Shown in pieces: positions 1-8,606 of a DNA stretch of 64,000 bases. Position 1 is the first letter of the stretch; every line of letters begins with the position of its first letter. Both the position numbers and the translations under genes were made by a program. Origin of the DNA: Salinicoccus sediminis (GTDB taxonomy: Bacteria > Bacillota > Bacilli > Staphylococcales > Salinicoccaceae); the NCBI RefSeq assembly GCF_000986795.1, contig NZ_LAYZ01000004.1, positions 89,917 to 153,916 of the forward strand, given 5' to 3'. Below the pieces are notes generated by a model. That model saw only the letters and a list, made by a program, of their open reading frames with translations. It had not been told where the DNA came from and made no database searches.

Positions 1-673
1 TCGAGTACTGGACAATGATCCATACCCAGTGCAAGAGTACAGCTACAAGCAGGACGACACCGAAGACTGCAAGTGTTGTAAAGATTGTCCCTTCTGAAGC
101 CATTCCCGCGAACACTCCCGCGATGTAGAACGGCAGGATCGGGATGACCACTTTCTCGATGAGGAACTCGGTGATGTTCTTCCCTTCTTCGAACCATTTT
201 GCCATCAGCTGTGACTTCGTAAGTGTGATGACAATGCCGAACGCAAATGCCAGCACAAGCGCTGTCAGAATATCCATAAGCGGCGCGATTTCAAATTCAA
301 AAAATGGTTCAAGTCCGCCGGACTCTTCCGGCACACTGCCGCCGTCCGTGATTTTTGGCATTACGAACATCGCCACGAGATAAGCCAATGTACCGGCTCC
401 CAAAGTTGACAGGTACGCCGTACCCAGCGTCGCACCGACAACTTTGCCCGATCCTTCCCCGATTTTTGAAATACCGTTCGTGATGAAGAACAGGATGATC
501 AGTGGAATCATGAAGAATATGAATCCGCCGAGCAGTGATTCTATCGTTACGAACAACCTTGCAAGCAGCGTAAGGAATGTTTCCAGCCCCCCTGTTGCAT
601 CCACCCCATAATACAGTGAACCGACCGTGATACCGACGATGATACCAGCAATCAGCTTAAGTAATAACTTCAC
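1..673 (-). CDS. Sodium:dicarboxylate/amino-acid symporter (DAACS family), 3' end cut by window
   Basis: About 224 N-terminal residues are visible and the gene runs off the left edge. The product is a hydrophobic secondary transporter that should import dicarboxylates or acidic amino acids with sodium or protons at the membrane. The sequence opens with a membrane helix (LLLKLIAGIIVGITVGSLYY), followed by further helices and the small-residue, loop-rich pattern of the SDF family (for example FMIPLIILFFITNGISKIGE). The start is a GTG preceded about 10 bases away by a GGGGG ribosome site. Family assignment is fairly secure. The substrate cannot be told because the C-terminal substrate-binding half lies outside the window. 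Confidence 0.75.
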   Translation of the reverse strand, partial: MKLLLKLIAGIIVGITVGSLYYGVDATGGLETFLTLLARLFVTIESLLGGFIFFMIPLIILFFITNGISKIGEGSGKVVGATLGTAYLSTLGAGTLAYLVAMFVMPKITDGGSVPEESGGLEPFFEFEIAPLMDILTALVLAFAFGIVITLTKSQLMAKWFEEGKNITEFLIEKVVIPILPFYIAGVFAGMASEGTIFTTLAVFGVVLLVAVLLHWVWIIVQYS

Positions 674-748
674 CTAAAATTCCCCCTACTTATGTAATGA
701 TTCCATATTACCTCATTGGCATGGATAACAGAAGGTTTAAATTGTACA

Positions 749-1264
749 CTATTTGTCCATTTTGAAAACCTTTTCATACGCAACGTACCAATCGTCTTCA
801 TTTTCATCCAGATGAAGCCGGCCTCTGAATTCAAAGCCCCGCTTTTCAAACTGGTACTGCATTTTTTCATTTTCCAACGATGTATCGGTGTGAATACCCG
901 CATATCCTGCATCCACCAACATGGATTCTACACTTTTCACCATATGTCCTGCAAATCCTTTCCCCTGGCTTTCCGGGTCCACCGCCATCCTGTGCATCGC
1001 TGCGCTTTTCGACTGCGGAACCTTCCATCCAATCTTGCCATAGGCTTCCGGATGTTCATCATCAACCACGACGAAACCCATTATTCCCCCTTCCTCTTCG
1101 TATACATGGAGGGAGCCGTTATTACAGTCCTGCTCAAAACGCGGCAGCCCGGGGTATGCATCACTCCACTGCGTATTGCCCGCAGCCTGCATCAATGGCA
1201 CGACCGCCCTTGTTATTTCCATCACGCGCGCCAGATCGTTTCTTTCCGCTTTCCTCAAAGTCAT
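749..1264 (-). CDS. GNAT family N-acetyltransferase
   Basis: A 171-residue single-domain acetyltransferase expected to move an acetyl group from acetyl-CoA to an unknown amine. The acetyl-CoA loop is seen near residues 95-106 (VDPESQGKGFAGHM, the Q-x-x-G-x-G/A signature). Aromatic residues follow near the C-terminus, as in stand-alone GNAT enzymes. An upstream in-frame extension is possible, but AAGGAGA sits 6-7 bases before the ATG at 1264, which fixes this start. It lies upstream of the symporter gene on the same strand. The substrate cannot be inferred. Confidence 0.8.
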   Translation of the reverse strand: MTLRKAERNDLARVMEITRAVVPLMQAAGNTQWSDAYPGLPRFEQDCNNGSLHVYEEEGGIMGFVVVDDEHPEAYGKIGWKVPQSKSAAMHRMAVDPESQGKGFAGHMVKSVESMLVDAGYAGIHTDTSLENEKMQYQFEKRGFEFRGRLHLDENEDDWYVAYEKVFKMDK

Positions 1265-1316
1265 ATTGATCTCTCCTTCAATTTTCTCACAAATCTCTAT
1301 TTTCACTATTTTACTG

Positions 1317-1345
1317 TTCATATGTGCATATCAATAGTGTATAAT
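1317..1345 (+). promoter_or_regulatory. Probable sigma-A promoter for the small membrane protein gene
   Basis: A perfect -10 hexamer TATAAT lies at 1340-1345. A weak -35 (TTCATA) lies 17 bases upstream, giving a transcription start about 25 bases before the ATG at 1380. Confidence 0.45.
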
Positions 1346-1379
1346 GTGATTGAGAATTATTACAGAGGGGTTTTGTAAA

Positions 1380-1664
1380 ATGTTTAAATTCGATAAGTAT
1401 ACGAGGGCCTACCACATCTCAAACATGATTTTCTACCTGTTCACACTGGTTGTGATTGGTCTGATCTACGTATACGGCTTCTATCCGCCCATTGCCGAAG
1501 TGACATCAGGGGACTTTTTCGCAACGTTCGGACTGCGTGAATTCGGGGGATCACTGTTCTTCCTGGTGCTCATAATCGTGCCGCTCATGGTACTGTTCGG
1601 GGCAGCCTACCACCTGTATAAAGCCGCTGCATTCGGGAAGCATCCGGAAACTGCGGAAAACTGA
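1380..1664 (+). CDS. Small two-helix membrane protein of unknown function
   Basis: A 94-residue protein that I do not recognise. Two strongly hydrophobic segments are visible, around residues 15-35 (IFYLFTLVVIGLIYVYGFY) and 60-82 (SLFFLVLIIVPLMVLFGAAY), joined by a polar loop, with charged ends. It should sit in the cytoplasmic membrane. The start chosen is the ATG at 1380, preceded by GAGGGG about 8 bases away. A longer reading starting at 1350 lacks a ribosome site. It has its own promoter and terminator and no obvious operon partner. Confidence 0.7.
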   Translation: MFKFDKYTRAYHISNMIFYLFTLVVIGLIYVYGFYPPIAEVTSGDFFATFGLREFGGSLFFLVLIIVPLMVLFGAAYHLYKAAAFGKHPETAEN

Positions 1665-1676
1665 TATAAATGAAGG

Positions 1677-1710
1677 AAGAGCCGGCGCATCTTGGCGCCG
1701 GCTCTTCTTT
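1677..1710. terminator. Bidirectional rho-independent terminator
   Basis: A 12-bp GC-rich stem (AAGAGCCGGCGC / GCGCCGGCTCTT) with a six-base loop and a T-rich tail lies between two convergent genes. Confidence 0.85.
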
Positions 1711-1723
1711 GTTGCCCGATAAT

Positions 1724-2362
1724 TCACATCTGGACCCGGGTTTCATAACCCGCATCTCCCTCTTCCCTCACACGTGCCATCCTGACAAGCAGATAGACTA
1801 TCGGTGTATCAAAAAGTACAATGACCATCTTGGCGGCGTACTGCGCCGCAATCATCCCGACCATCGCTTCAAAAGACACTGTGCCAAAGAAGGCGATGGT
1901 GATGAATATGACCGTATCCACGAGTTGCGTGACACCAGCCGACACATTGTTCCTGAGCCACAGCCTGCGCTTGCCGTGGCGGGCTTTCAGCCTGTGGAAT
2001 ATCGATACGTCGAGATGCTGGCTAACCATGTACGAAACGAGGCTGGCAGCGATGACCTGGAAGCTCCCGCCAAGTATCATTTCATATTCCGCCTGCATGG
2101 TGAAGGCGGGGGCCGGCGGCAGCTCTATCGCCAGGTAGATGAACAATAGAACGACGAGCTGCGTAAAGAACCCCGCCTGTACCATCCGCCTTGCGTTTCT
2201 TTTGCCGTATACCTCCCCGACGACATCGGTGATCAGAAACGTTGCCATGTAGACGATGACTGCAGCAGGAAGCATGAACTCCCCCACCGCGAAAAGCTTG
2301 ACTCCCAGGATGTTGGAGACGACCAGCAGTCCTGAGAAAAGTGCGGTCAAATAAAATAACAT
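1724..2362 (-). CDS. yhhQ: Queuosine precursor transporter, YhhQ/VUT family
   Basis: A 212-residue polytopic protein (about six helices) of the YhhQ/DUF165 family. Such proteins import queuosine precursors such as preQ0 or preQ1. Family features visible are the N-terminal VVSNILGVKLF helix, the LITDVVGEVYGK segment near residues 43-54, and the VDTVIFITIAFFG stretch near residue 148. It follows queF on the same strand with a 55-base gap and a strong GAGGAGG ribosome site. It is therefore probably co-transcribed with queF behind the preQ1 riboswitch. The context supports a precursor role over a generic vitamin role. Confidence 0.85.
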   Translation of the reverse strand: MLFYLTALFSGLLVVSNILGVKLFAVGEFMLPAAVIVYMATFLITDVVGEVYGKRNARRMVQAGFFTQLVVLLFIYLAIELPPAPAFTMQAEYEMILGGSFQVIAASLVSYMVSQHLDVSIFHRLKARHGKRRLWLRNNVSAGVTQLVDTVIFITIAFFGTVSFEAMVGMIAAQYAAKMVIVLFDTPIVYLLVRMARVREEGDAGYETRVQM

Positions 2363-2417
2363 ATATCATTTCCTCCTCATATCTTCAGGAAGAAATCCTT
2401 ATCAGCCCTCTAAAAAC

Positions 2418-2906
2418 TCAGCGGTTGACCACGTGCTCCGGGTACATGTCGTGGTTCATCATGCGGTGTTCAGCCATGCGCTCATATTTCGTCCCGGCGC
2501 GCCCGTAGTTGCAGAAGGGGTCGATCGAGATACCGCCCCGCGGCGTGAATTTGCCCCATATCTCGATATATTTCGGGTCCATCAGTTCTATCAGATCATC
2601 CATGATCATGTTCACACTGTTTTCATGGAAACCGCCGTGATTCCTGAAGCTGAAAAGATACAGCTTCAGAGCTTTGCTCTCCACCATTCTGATGTCCGGT
2701 ATGTAGCTGATGTACAGCGTTGCGAAATCGGGCTGGTTCGTTATCGGGCACAGCGTCGTAAATTCCGGACAGTTGAATTTTACGAAGTAGTCCCGGCCCT
2801 GATGCTTATTCTCGAAAGTTTCCAGCACATCCGGGTTATAGTCAAAATCATATTTGACCTCCTGGCTGCCGAGCAGGCTCAAGTCTTTTGTATAATCTTC
2901 ACTCAT
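2418..2906 (-). CDS. queF: NADPH-dependent preQ0 reductase QueF
   Basis: A 162-residue unimodular QueF, about the size of the Bacillus enzyme. It reduces 7-cyano-7-deazaguanine (preQ0) to preQ1 in the cytoplasm, the last step before insertion into tRNA. Visible hallmarks are the catalytic-cysteine segment [19 protein letters not shown] and the family motif ESKALKLY just after it. Translation most likely starts at the ATG at 2906 (or the adjacent ATG at 2909), about 7 bases after AAGGAG. The longer in-frame reading would begin inside the upstream terminator hairpin and is rejected. The gene is controlled by the preQ1 riboswitch directly upstream. Confidence 0.95.
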   Translation of the reverse strand: MSEDYTKDLSLLGSQEVKYDFDYNPDVLETFENKHQGRDYFVKFNCPEFTTLCPITNQPDFATLYISYIPDIRMVESKALKLYLFSFRNHGGFHENSVNMIMDDLIELMDPKYIEIWGKFTPRGGISIDPFCNYGRAGTKYERMAEHRMMNHDMYPEHVVNR

Positions 2907-2940
2907 CATGATTCTCCTTTTCAGATAAATGCATTTTCCA

Positions 2941-2979
2941 ATAAAAAATGCCATGCACCCCGTCTAAGGCACATGGCAT
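2941..2979 (-). terminator. Riboswitch expression platform: intrinsic terminator in the queF leader
   Basis: On the minus strand an ATGCCATGTGCC / GGTGCATGGCAT hairpin (with two G-U pairs) is followed directly by TTTTTTATT. It lies between the preQ1 aptamer and the queF start, as expected for ligand-induced premature termination. Confidence 0.88.
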
Positions 2980-2996
2980 CAATGATCGATCCGCGT

Positions 2997-3036
2997 CTTA
3001 GTTTTTTATAGAGGGTTTGGGCTAAGAACCTCTTCA
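2997..3036 (-). promoter_or_regulatory. preQ1 class I riboswitch aptamer
   Basis: The minus strand carries the compact class I preQ1 aptamer. Stem P1 is AGAGG pairing with CCTCT. The loop has CTTAG at 3026-3022, and the A-rich tail ATAAAAAA ends in CTAAG at 3001-2997. CTTAG and CTAAG are fully complementary and can form the defining H-type pseudoknot. With the downstream terminator it should shut off queF and the transporter when preQ1 is plentiful. Confidence 0.93.
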
Positions 3037-3097
3037 CTATTCATTTGCACCTGGCATATTATACTATATCCATTCATCAATTGGAAGAATGCTTTTC

Positions 3098-3730
3098 CTA
3101 CTCCTCGCTGGCCTTGGTCAGCGCTTCCTTGAATGCCTGGGGCGGCTGTGCGCCGGAGATACCGTACTTCCTGTTGATGACAAAGAGAGGGACACCCTGC
3201 GCACCAAGCTGGTTCGCCACATTCTGATCTTCGATCACCTGCTCCTTGTACAAATCGCTGTCAAGCATTTCACGGACTTTTTCCTCGTCGAGTCCGAGAC
3301 CGGTGCCGATCTCGACCAGCTCTTCTGTATCAGCGACATTGACGCCGTCTGTGAAATACGCTTTGTAGAGACGGTCCATCGCTTCGGCATCCAGCCCTTC
3401 CTCCCGGGCAAATTTGACAAGGCGGTGGGCATCCCTCGAGTTTGACGGCACCACTTTCTCCATATTGAACTCAAGTCCGGCAGCTTTTGCTGTATCAGCG
3501 ACCTGACTGTTCATGATTTCCGCTTCCTTGACACTCTTGTCGTATTTTTTGGCGAGCAGCTCAGCCATAGTCTCATCCGGTTCCTTCTCTGCGGTCGGGT
3601 CGAGCTGGAAACTGCGGTAGACAACCTCCAGCTCATCCTTCCCGGCAAATTCCTCTACTCCCGCTTCAAAATTCCGCTTGCCGATATAGCAGAACGGGCA
3701 GCCGATATCCGACCAGATTTCCACTTTCAT
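3098..3730 (-). CDS. DsbA-family oxidoreductase, FrnE-like
   Basis: A 210-residue thioredoxin-fold protein of the DsbA/FrnE group, a predicted cytoplasmic dithiol-disulfide isomerase. The active-site CPFC motif is at residues 11-14, right after the first strand (KVEIWSDIG). The cis-proline loop appears as GAQGVPLFVINRKYGISGAQ near the C-terminus. There is no signal peptide. The start is the second ATG (3730), 7 bases after GGAGG. The first ATG is only one base from it. It is inserted between queF and queCDE without an obvious functional link. Confidence 0.88.
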   Translation of the reverse strand: MKVEIWSDIGCPFCYIGKRNFEAGVEEFAGKDELEVVYRSFQLDPTAEKEPDETMAELLAKKYDKSVKEAEIMNSQVADTAKAAGLEFNMEKVVPSNSRDAHRLVKFAREEGLDAEAMDRLYKAYFTDGVNVADTEELVEIGTGLGLDEEKVREMLDSDLYKEQVIEDQNVANQLGAQGVPLFVINRKYGISGAQPPQAFKEALTKASEE

Positions 3731-3818
3731 ATACATGCCTCCCTGCCGGTTTGTAAAAACCGGTTATTTATGTATATTGTAACAGGCCCGGCGGCCTTTA
3801 TCCTGTTGTCTGCCTCGC

Positions 3819-4538
3819 TCAGACTCCCTGCTTGTTGCTCCACAGCAGCGTATGGAGCTGAGGCAGCACCCGCGCGTCATTCATGCGCGCATCACCCATC
3901 GTCATCTCCACCAGTTCACCATAGCGTCCGAGAAGTTTTTCCGTATGGTTCACAACATTTTCCCCAAGATACGGGTTGCCCGTCTGGAGGTAGAACGGAA
4001 CCGACGGATATTTCATGTGGACATATGCCGCGTATTCAAAATCCCTTTTGTCGAAGACCACCACTTTGAGGTTGTAAGCCCCGTAACCCGCCTCAAGCCC
4101 TGCAAGGACGCGGTCAAGCCGGTCAAAATCCGTTTCCATGCCCGAGCTCGGCGGCTTCGGGCTGACGGTGACATCATCCACCCGGCCCATCCATTCCTGG
4201 AATACTGTTCCCTGGGTCTCCATGGCGAGTGCAATCCCCCTGTCTTTCGCAGCCGTCACAAACGGCTCCAGATTTTTAAGGAGAGCCGGGTTGCCGCCTG
4301 AAATCGTGACGTGATTATAGTTCCCTGCCGCCAATCCATCCAGTGAGCGGAAAATATCTTCGGACGTCATCATCCGGATGTTCTCCTTCTGGGATCCGTC
4401 CCATGTAAAAGCCGAATCGCACCAGCTGCAGCTGTAGTCGCAGCCGGCAGTCCGCACAAACATCGTCTTCTGCCCGATGACTGCACCCTCTCCCTGGAAT
4501 GTAGGTCCGAATATTTCAAGTACCGGCACTTTCATCAT
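3819..4538 (-). CDS. queE: 7-carboxy-7-deazaguanine synthase QueE
   Basis: A 239-residue radical SAM enzyme that converts 6-carboxy-tetrahydropterin to 7-carboxy-7-deazaguanine (CDG). The cluster-binding CxxxCxxC is C33, C37 and C40 (AGCDYSCSWCD), preceded by the QueE N-terminal FGPTFQGEG. The SGGNPAL stretch is the glycine-rich SAM contact. The ATG at 4538 overlaps the queD stop as ATGA and has AAAGGAG upstream, so the two are translationally coupled. A longer reading into queD is rejected. It is third in the queC-queD-queE operon. Confidence 0.95.
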   Translation of the reverse strand: MMKVPVLEIFGPTFQGEGAVIGQKTMFVRTAGCDYSCSWCDSAFTWDGSQKENIRMMTSEDIFRSLDGLAAGNYNHVTISGGNPALLKNLEPFVTAAKDRGIALAMETQGTVFQEWMGRVDDVTVSPKPPSSGMETDFDRLDRVLAGLEAGYGAYNLKVVVFDKRDFEYAAYVHMKYPSVPFYLQTGNPYLGENVVNHTEKLLGRYGELVEMTMGDARMNDARVLPQLHTLLWSNKQGV

Positions 4539-4948
4539 TTCCTGAACTCCTTTGGACGATAGATTACATAGCTCGAGGGTGTCTCCCTCAGAAAAACCTG
4601 AAGGCATACAGGCCGGTTATCCAGCGTCGCCAAATATTCACTGACCATTTCATGGATCGTCTTCGCCAGAGTTTCCGAAGTCGGTGGTATATCCAGAAAT
4701 CGCGGGTGGTCGTTCAGCAATGTATGATCGAAAGCTTCATCGATCAGTTTCTTGACATCCGAAAAGTTCACCAGGAACCCGAGGTCATCCAGCATGTCAC
4801 CTGCTATGGTCATATTCACGAAATAGGTATGCCCGTGTATATTGGCACACTTCCCTGCCCGGCGATTGGGAATATGGTGTGCAGCCGAAAAGTTGAGATC
4901 TTTATTGAGCTCGTATTCAAAGTCATGCACAGGTGTCTGGTACATCAT
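4535..4948 (-). CDS. queD: 6-carboxy-5,6,7,8-tetrahydropterin synthase QueD
   Basis: A 137-residue PTPS-fold enzyme converting 7,8-dihydroneopterin triphosphate to 6-carboxytetrahydropterin. Zinc ligands are H24 (FSAAHH) and H38/H40 (HGH). The catalytic cysteine is C34 in GKCANIHGH. It overlaps the queC stop codon by four bases (ATGA) and overlaps queE by four bases, giving a tightly coupled three-gene operon. Confidence 0.95.
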   Translation of the reverse strand: MMYQTPVHDFEYELNKDLNFSAAHHIPNRRAGKCANIHGHTYFVNMTIAGDMLDDLGFLVNFSDVKKLIDEAFDHTLLNDHPRFLDIPPTSETLAKTIHEMVSEYLATLDNRPVCLQVFLRETPSSYVIYRPKEFRK

Positions 4949-5604
4949 GAATCCCCCTCCCTTTCCTCAATATATGCATCCAGGCCATCGCTCCGCAGCC
5001 TGCACGCGGGGCACTCGCGGCATCCGTCGCCGATTATCCCCTCATAGCATGTCAGCGTCTTCTCCCTTATGTAATCTAGCTTCCCGTAGCGGTCGGCAAG
5101 CGCCCACGTCTCTTTCTTATCCAGCCACATCAAAGGCGTTTCAATGACGAAATTCCCATCCATGGCGAGGTTGGCGGTGACATTCATGGATTTGACGAAA
5201 ATATCCCGGCAGTCCGGATAGCCGCTGAAGTCTGTTTCGCATACGCCTGTAATGATCGTTTTTGCCCCTGTCTGGTAAGCCAGCGCCGAAGCGAACGACA
5301 GGAAAAGCATGTTCCGTGCCGGTACGAATGTGTTCGGCATCTCCGTATCTTCCCCGCTGATCTCCATATCATGACGGGTCAGTGCGTTCGGACTCAGCTG
5401 TCCGAGCAGCGACATGTCCAGCACATGATGCCTGAGACCGTGTTCTGATGCAATCTGTTTTGCCACATCGATTTCAAGGCTGTGCCTCTGCCCGTATTCA
5501 AATGTCACGAGATCCACTTCATCATAATGCGCCATCGCGTGAAACATGCATGTCGTACTGTCCTGCCCGCCTGAAAATACTACCAGTGCTTTTTTCTCTC
5601 TCAT
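4945..5604 (-). CDS. queC: 7-cyano-7-deazaguanine synthase QueC
   Basis: A 219-residue ATP-dependent enzyme that amidates and dehydrates 7-carboxy-7-deazaguanine to preQ0. The PP-loop SGGQDST lies at residues 11-17. A zinc site is formed by the C-terminal cysteines in [20 protein letters not shown]. It is the first gene of queCDE and starts after a GGGGG ribosome site. The leader upstream has no class I preQ1 aptamer that I can recognise, in contrast to queF. Confidence 0.95.
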   Translation of the reverse strand: MREKKALVVFSGGQDSTTCMFHAMAHYDEVDLVTFEYGQRHSLEIDVAKQIASEHGLRHHVLDMSLLGQLSPNALTRHDMEISGEDTEMPNTFVPARNMLFLSFASALAYQTGAKTIITGVCETDFSGYPDCRDIFVKSMNVTANLAMDGNFVIETPLMWLDKKETWALADRYGKLDYIREKTLTCYEGIIGDGCRECPACRLRSDGLDAYIEEREGDS

Positions 5605-5781
5605 TCTATAGTGTCCCCCAGCAATTCAATGGTAATTATATGAGTTTAACAATTTTCACCGGCCATTTCCACCGCACAGTCCGGCCGCCGTAAAAAATAT
5701 ATGATTTTGTTTAATAAATGGCACGGAAGGTAATCAAGAGGTAATCAGCATTCAAATCAATACAGAGAAAGAGTGATACAG

Positions 5782-7491
5782 ATGGCAGATATTGGAGATA
5801 TATTCAAAGCACAGAAAAGATATAAGATGGACAATGAAAACAAGGGGGATACGAGTCGTGACGGCATGGTCGCCAGTGCAATTGCAGAAGCCTCGGCAGC
5901 CGGCAATAAAATGCTCGAGTCAGGCGGCAATGCTTTCGATGCACTCATTGCCGTCCAGCTGTCACTGGCGGTGGTGGAAGGGATGAACACCGGCATCGGG
6001 GCCGGTGGTTTCATACTCTGTTACGACAACGATAAAAAAGAGACCAAAGTGGTGAACGCCCATTCGCGTGCCCCGGCCGGGCTGACACCGGAGTGCTTCA
6101 TCAGTGACGGGGAGCCGATGCCGTTTGACGAGCGCACGAAGAGTGCCGTATCGATCGGCGTACCCGGCATCATGAAAGGCATGGAATACCTCCATGAAAA
6201 TTATGCGACACTGCCGCTCGAGCAGCTGATCGATCCCGCCATCACACTGGCCAAAAATGAATTAAGGGTCAATTCCCTGTGGGACCGTACCATCCAGCTG
6301 TTCAAACACCGGCTCAAGGATACGGCGCGCGAAAAATTCGTGCCGAAAGGGACGCCGCTGCGGGAGGGTGATACCATCACCCAGCTGGAGCTCGCGAAAA
6401 CCCTTGAGATCATCAGGGAAGATGGCTTCAATGCCGTATATGAAGGTGAAATCGCGGATGCCATAGTGGAAACCGTGCGGGAACACGGCGGCACGCTCAC
6501 CCGTGAAGACCTGCTCGACTATCAGGTCAAAATAGATGAGCCCCTGTGGAGCAGCTATAAAGGGTACAAGATCGCTTTCCCCGCTCCTCCGAGCGGCGGG
6601 GGCCTGGGGGTCGCACAACAGCTGAAAATGTTTGAGGCGCTTGACATCTCCCGTTACGAACCGCATTCCTGGGAAAAGTATCATCTTGTGTCCCAGGTGG
6701 TACAATTCGTCCTTGCCGACCGGCAGCGCTATATCGGCGACCCCGGTTTCCATGATCTGCCGCTTGAGGGGCTGCTGGACGAAGATTATATAAAAGAGCG
6801 CTGCGGTGAGATCAGCCTGGAAAAAAACCTGGGCAAAGTGGAGCCCGGCAATCCGTGGAAATACCAGAAAAAGAGTGCAGGCAGTGTAAAGAACAATCAT
6901 TATACTGACAACGAAGGATATGAGACCACACACTTTACCGCCGTCGACCGATGGGGGAACATTGCCTCCTGCACCTCCTCCATCGAGAGGATATTCGGGT
7001 CGGGCATCATGGTTCCGAATTACGGATTTTTATTGAACAATGATCTGACGGATTTTGAACCTGAACCCGGACAGGTCAATGAACCGGACAGCAACAAATG
7101 TCCGACCAGCTCCAAATGTCCGACCATCATGTTCCATGATGATGCACCGTTCTTCACTCTCGGTTCGCCCGGCGGACCGACCATCATCGCCTCCGTCGCC
7201 CAGACGATCCTGAACGTCATCGATTACAATATGCCGCTCGAAGATGCGATCAAAGAACCGCGCGTCTACATTGAGCCGGAGCTCGGCAGGGAGTGGGAAG
7301 ACGGCATAAATGAAGAGGCGATGCAGGAACTTGAGACACTCGGGTATGAATTCACCCAGTCATTCAGAGTCGAATCCGCCGATACGAGACTCGGGGATGT
7401 GCAGGCCATAATGATCGACCAGACGGATGGCCATCTGCTTTACGGCGTGGCCGATTCCCCGCGCCCGGGGGATGCAAGAGGCGCCGAATGA
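5782..7491 (+). CDS. Gamma-glutamyltransferase family protein without signal peptide
   Basis: A 569-residue gamma-glutamyltranspeptidase homologue of the Ntn-hydrolase fold. Members self-cleave and transfer or hydrolyse gamma-glutamyl groups. The predicted cleavage and nucleophile threonine is near residue 382 in YETTHFTAVD. The oxyanion segment LGSPGGPTII and an arginine for the alpha-carboxylate (NAHSRAPAG) are also present. There is no signal peptide or lipobox, unlike secreted GGT, so it should be cytoplasmic like Bacillus YwrD. The ATG at 5782 has AGAGAAAGAG about 8 bases upstream; a GTG at 5773 is an alternative. It is monocistronic and divergent from queCDE. Confidence 0.88.
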   Translation: MADIGDIFKAQKRYKMDNENKGDTSRDGMVASAIAEASAAGNKMLESGGNAFDALIAVQLSLAVVEGMNTGIGAGGFILCYDNDKKETKVVNAHSRAPAGLTPECFISDGEPMPFDERTKSAVSIGVPGIMKGMEYLHENYATLPLEQLIDPAITLAKNELRVNSLWDRTIQLFKHRLKDTAREKFVPKGTPLREGDTITQLELAKTLEIIREDGFNAVYEGEIADAIVETVREHGGTLTREDLLDYQVKIDEPLWSSYKGYKIAFPAPPSGGGLGVAQQLKMFEALDISRYEPHSWEKYHLVSQVVQFVLADRQRYIGDPGFHDLPLEGLLDEDYIKERCGEISLEKNLGKVEPGNPWKYQKKSAGSVKNNHYTDNEGYETTHFTAVDRWGNIASCTSSIERIFGSGIMVPNYGFLLNNDLTDFEPEPGQVNEPDSNKCPTSSKCPTIMFHDDAPFFTLGSPGGPTIIASVAQTILNVIDYNMPLEDAIKEPRVYIEPELGREWEDGINEEAMQELETLGYEFTQSFRVESADTRLGDVQAIMIDQTDGHLLYGVADSPRPGDARGAE

Positions 7492-7608
7492 TGTAAAAAC
7501 TCTTTAAAAGTTCCCGTAAACTTGATATAATCTAATATTGCATGAAAGAAGTTTCATGCGTTCTATCAGGTATATCCTGCAAATATAATTGATAGGTGGA
7601 AACCGAAT

Positions 7609-8565
7609 ATGGAATATCAAGTATTACTTTACTACTACTACACAGACATTGAAGATCCTGAGGAATTTTCCCGGGAACATCTTGGACTCTGCAAAGGCAT
7701 GAACCTCAAAGGGAGGATTCTTGTAGCGGGAGAAGGCATCAATGGTACCGTTTCGGGTACTGTCGAAGATACTGAAAAATACAGGGAATATATGGAGAAT
7801 CATCCTTTGTTCGAAGGCATCACCTTCAAGATCGATCCGGCAGAGGGCCATGCTTTCAAGAAGATGCATGTGCGTCCGCGTCCGGAGCTCGTCAACCTGA
7901 GCCTGGAGGATGATATCGACCCGCGGGAACTGACCGGCGAATATCTTGAACCGGCCGAATTCCTGCGCCAGATGCAGGATCACGACACGATTGTTCTTGA
8001 TGCCAGGAACACTTATGAATATGACGTTGGCCATTTCAGGGGCGCCATCCGTCCGGACGTGGAAACATTCCGCGACCTGCCGGAATGGGTTGAAGAGAAC
8101 CGTGAAATGCTGGAGGGCAAACGCATACTGACATACTGCACCGGCGGCATCCGCTGTGAGAAATTCTCGGGGTGGCTGAAACGCGAAGGATTCGATGATG
8201 TCGGACAGCTCCACGGCGGTATTGCCACATACGGCAAGGATCCTGTGGCAAAAGGCCAGAACTGGGACGGCATGATGTATGTCTTCGACGAGAGGCTGAC
8301 AGTACCGGTCAACCAGGTCGAGCACACGGTGGTCGGCAAGGACCATTTCGACGGCACTCCCTGTGAACGCTATATCAACTGTGCCGATCCGGACTGCAAT
8401 GCACAGATCCTCGCTTCTAAGGAAAACGAGGACAGGCATCTTGGCGGCTGCAGCATTGAGTGTACAAAGAGCCCGAAAAACAGATATGTCATTGACAATA
8501 AACTGTCCTCAGAATTCGTTCAGGAACGGATTCAGGAACTCGAAGAGGGATATTACGCCAGATAA
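7609..8565 (+). CDS. trhO: tRNA uridine(34) hydroxylase TrhO (rhodanese-like, YceA/UPF0176)
   Basis: A 318-residue protein with the TrhO layout: an N-terminal acylphosphatase-like region, a rhodanese domain at about residues 115-210, and a C-terminal Cys-rich tail. The rhodanese active-site loop is CTGGIRC, with the key cysteine at 177 and a second at 183. The tail has CxxxxC-type pairs ([12 protein letters not shown]) that may bind metal. TrhO hydroxylates U34 of certain tRNAs en route to methoxyuridine. AGGTGG lies 10 bases before the ATG, and the gene ends in its own strong terminator. Confidence 0.93.
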   Translation: MEYQVLLYYYYTDIEDPEEFSREHLGLCKGMNLKGRILVAGEGINGTVSGTVEDTEKYREYMENHPLFEGITFKIDPAEGHAFKKMHVRPRPELVNLSLEDDIDPRELTGEYLEPAEFLRQMQDHDTIVLDARNTYEYDVGHFRGAIRPDVETFRDLPEWVEENREMLEGKRILTYCTGGIRCEKFSGWLKREGFDDVGQLHGGIATYGKDPVAKGQNWDGMMYVFDERLTVPVNQVEHTVVGKDHFDGTPCERYINCADPDCNAQILASKENEDRHLGGCSIECTKSPKNRYVIDNKLSSEFVQERIQELEEGYYAR

Positions 8566-8569
8566 GCTG

Positions 8570-8606
8570 AACGCGCCAATCCAAACCGGATTGGCGCGTT
8601 TTTTAC
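8570..8606 (+). terminator. Rho-independent terminator of trhO
   Basis: A 13-bp perfect stem (AACGCGCCAATCC / GGATTGGCGCGTT), five-base loop and T tract. The stop codon of the convergent gene lies inside the T tract. Confidence 0.9.

Noticed and set aside
716..1378. Long plus-strand reading frame opposite the GNAT gene
   Set aside because: It lies antisense to a clear GNAT protein, lacks a ribosome site and shows no recognisable domain.
2907..2954. N-terminal extension of QueF
   Set aside because: It would begin inside the riboswitch terminator; the ribosome site fits the ATG at 2906 or 2909.
3745..3764. CCGGTTTGTAAAAACCGG hairpin as terminator of queCDE
   Set aside because: On the minus strand the stem is not followed by a T tract and it abuts the next ribosome site, so the evidence is too weak.
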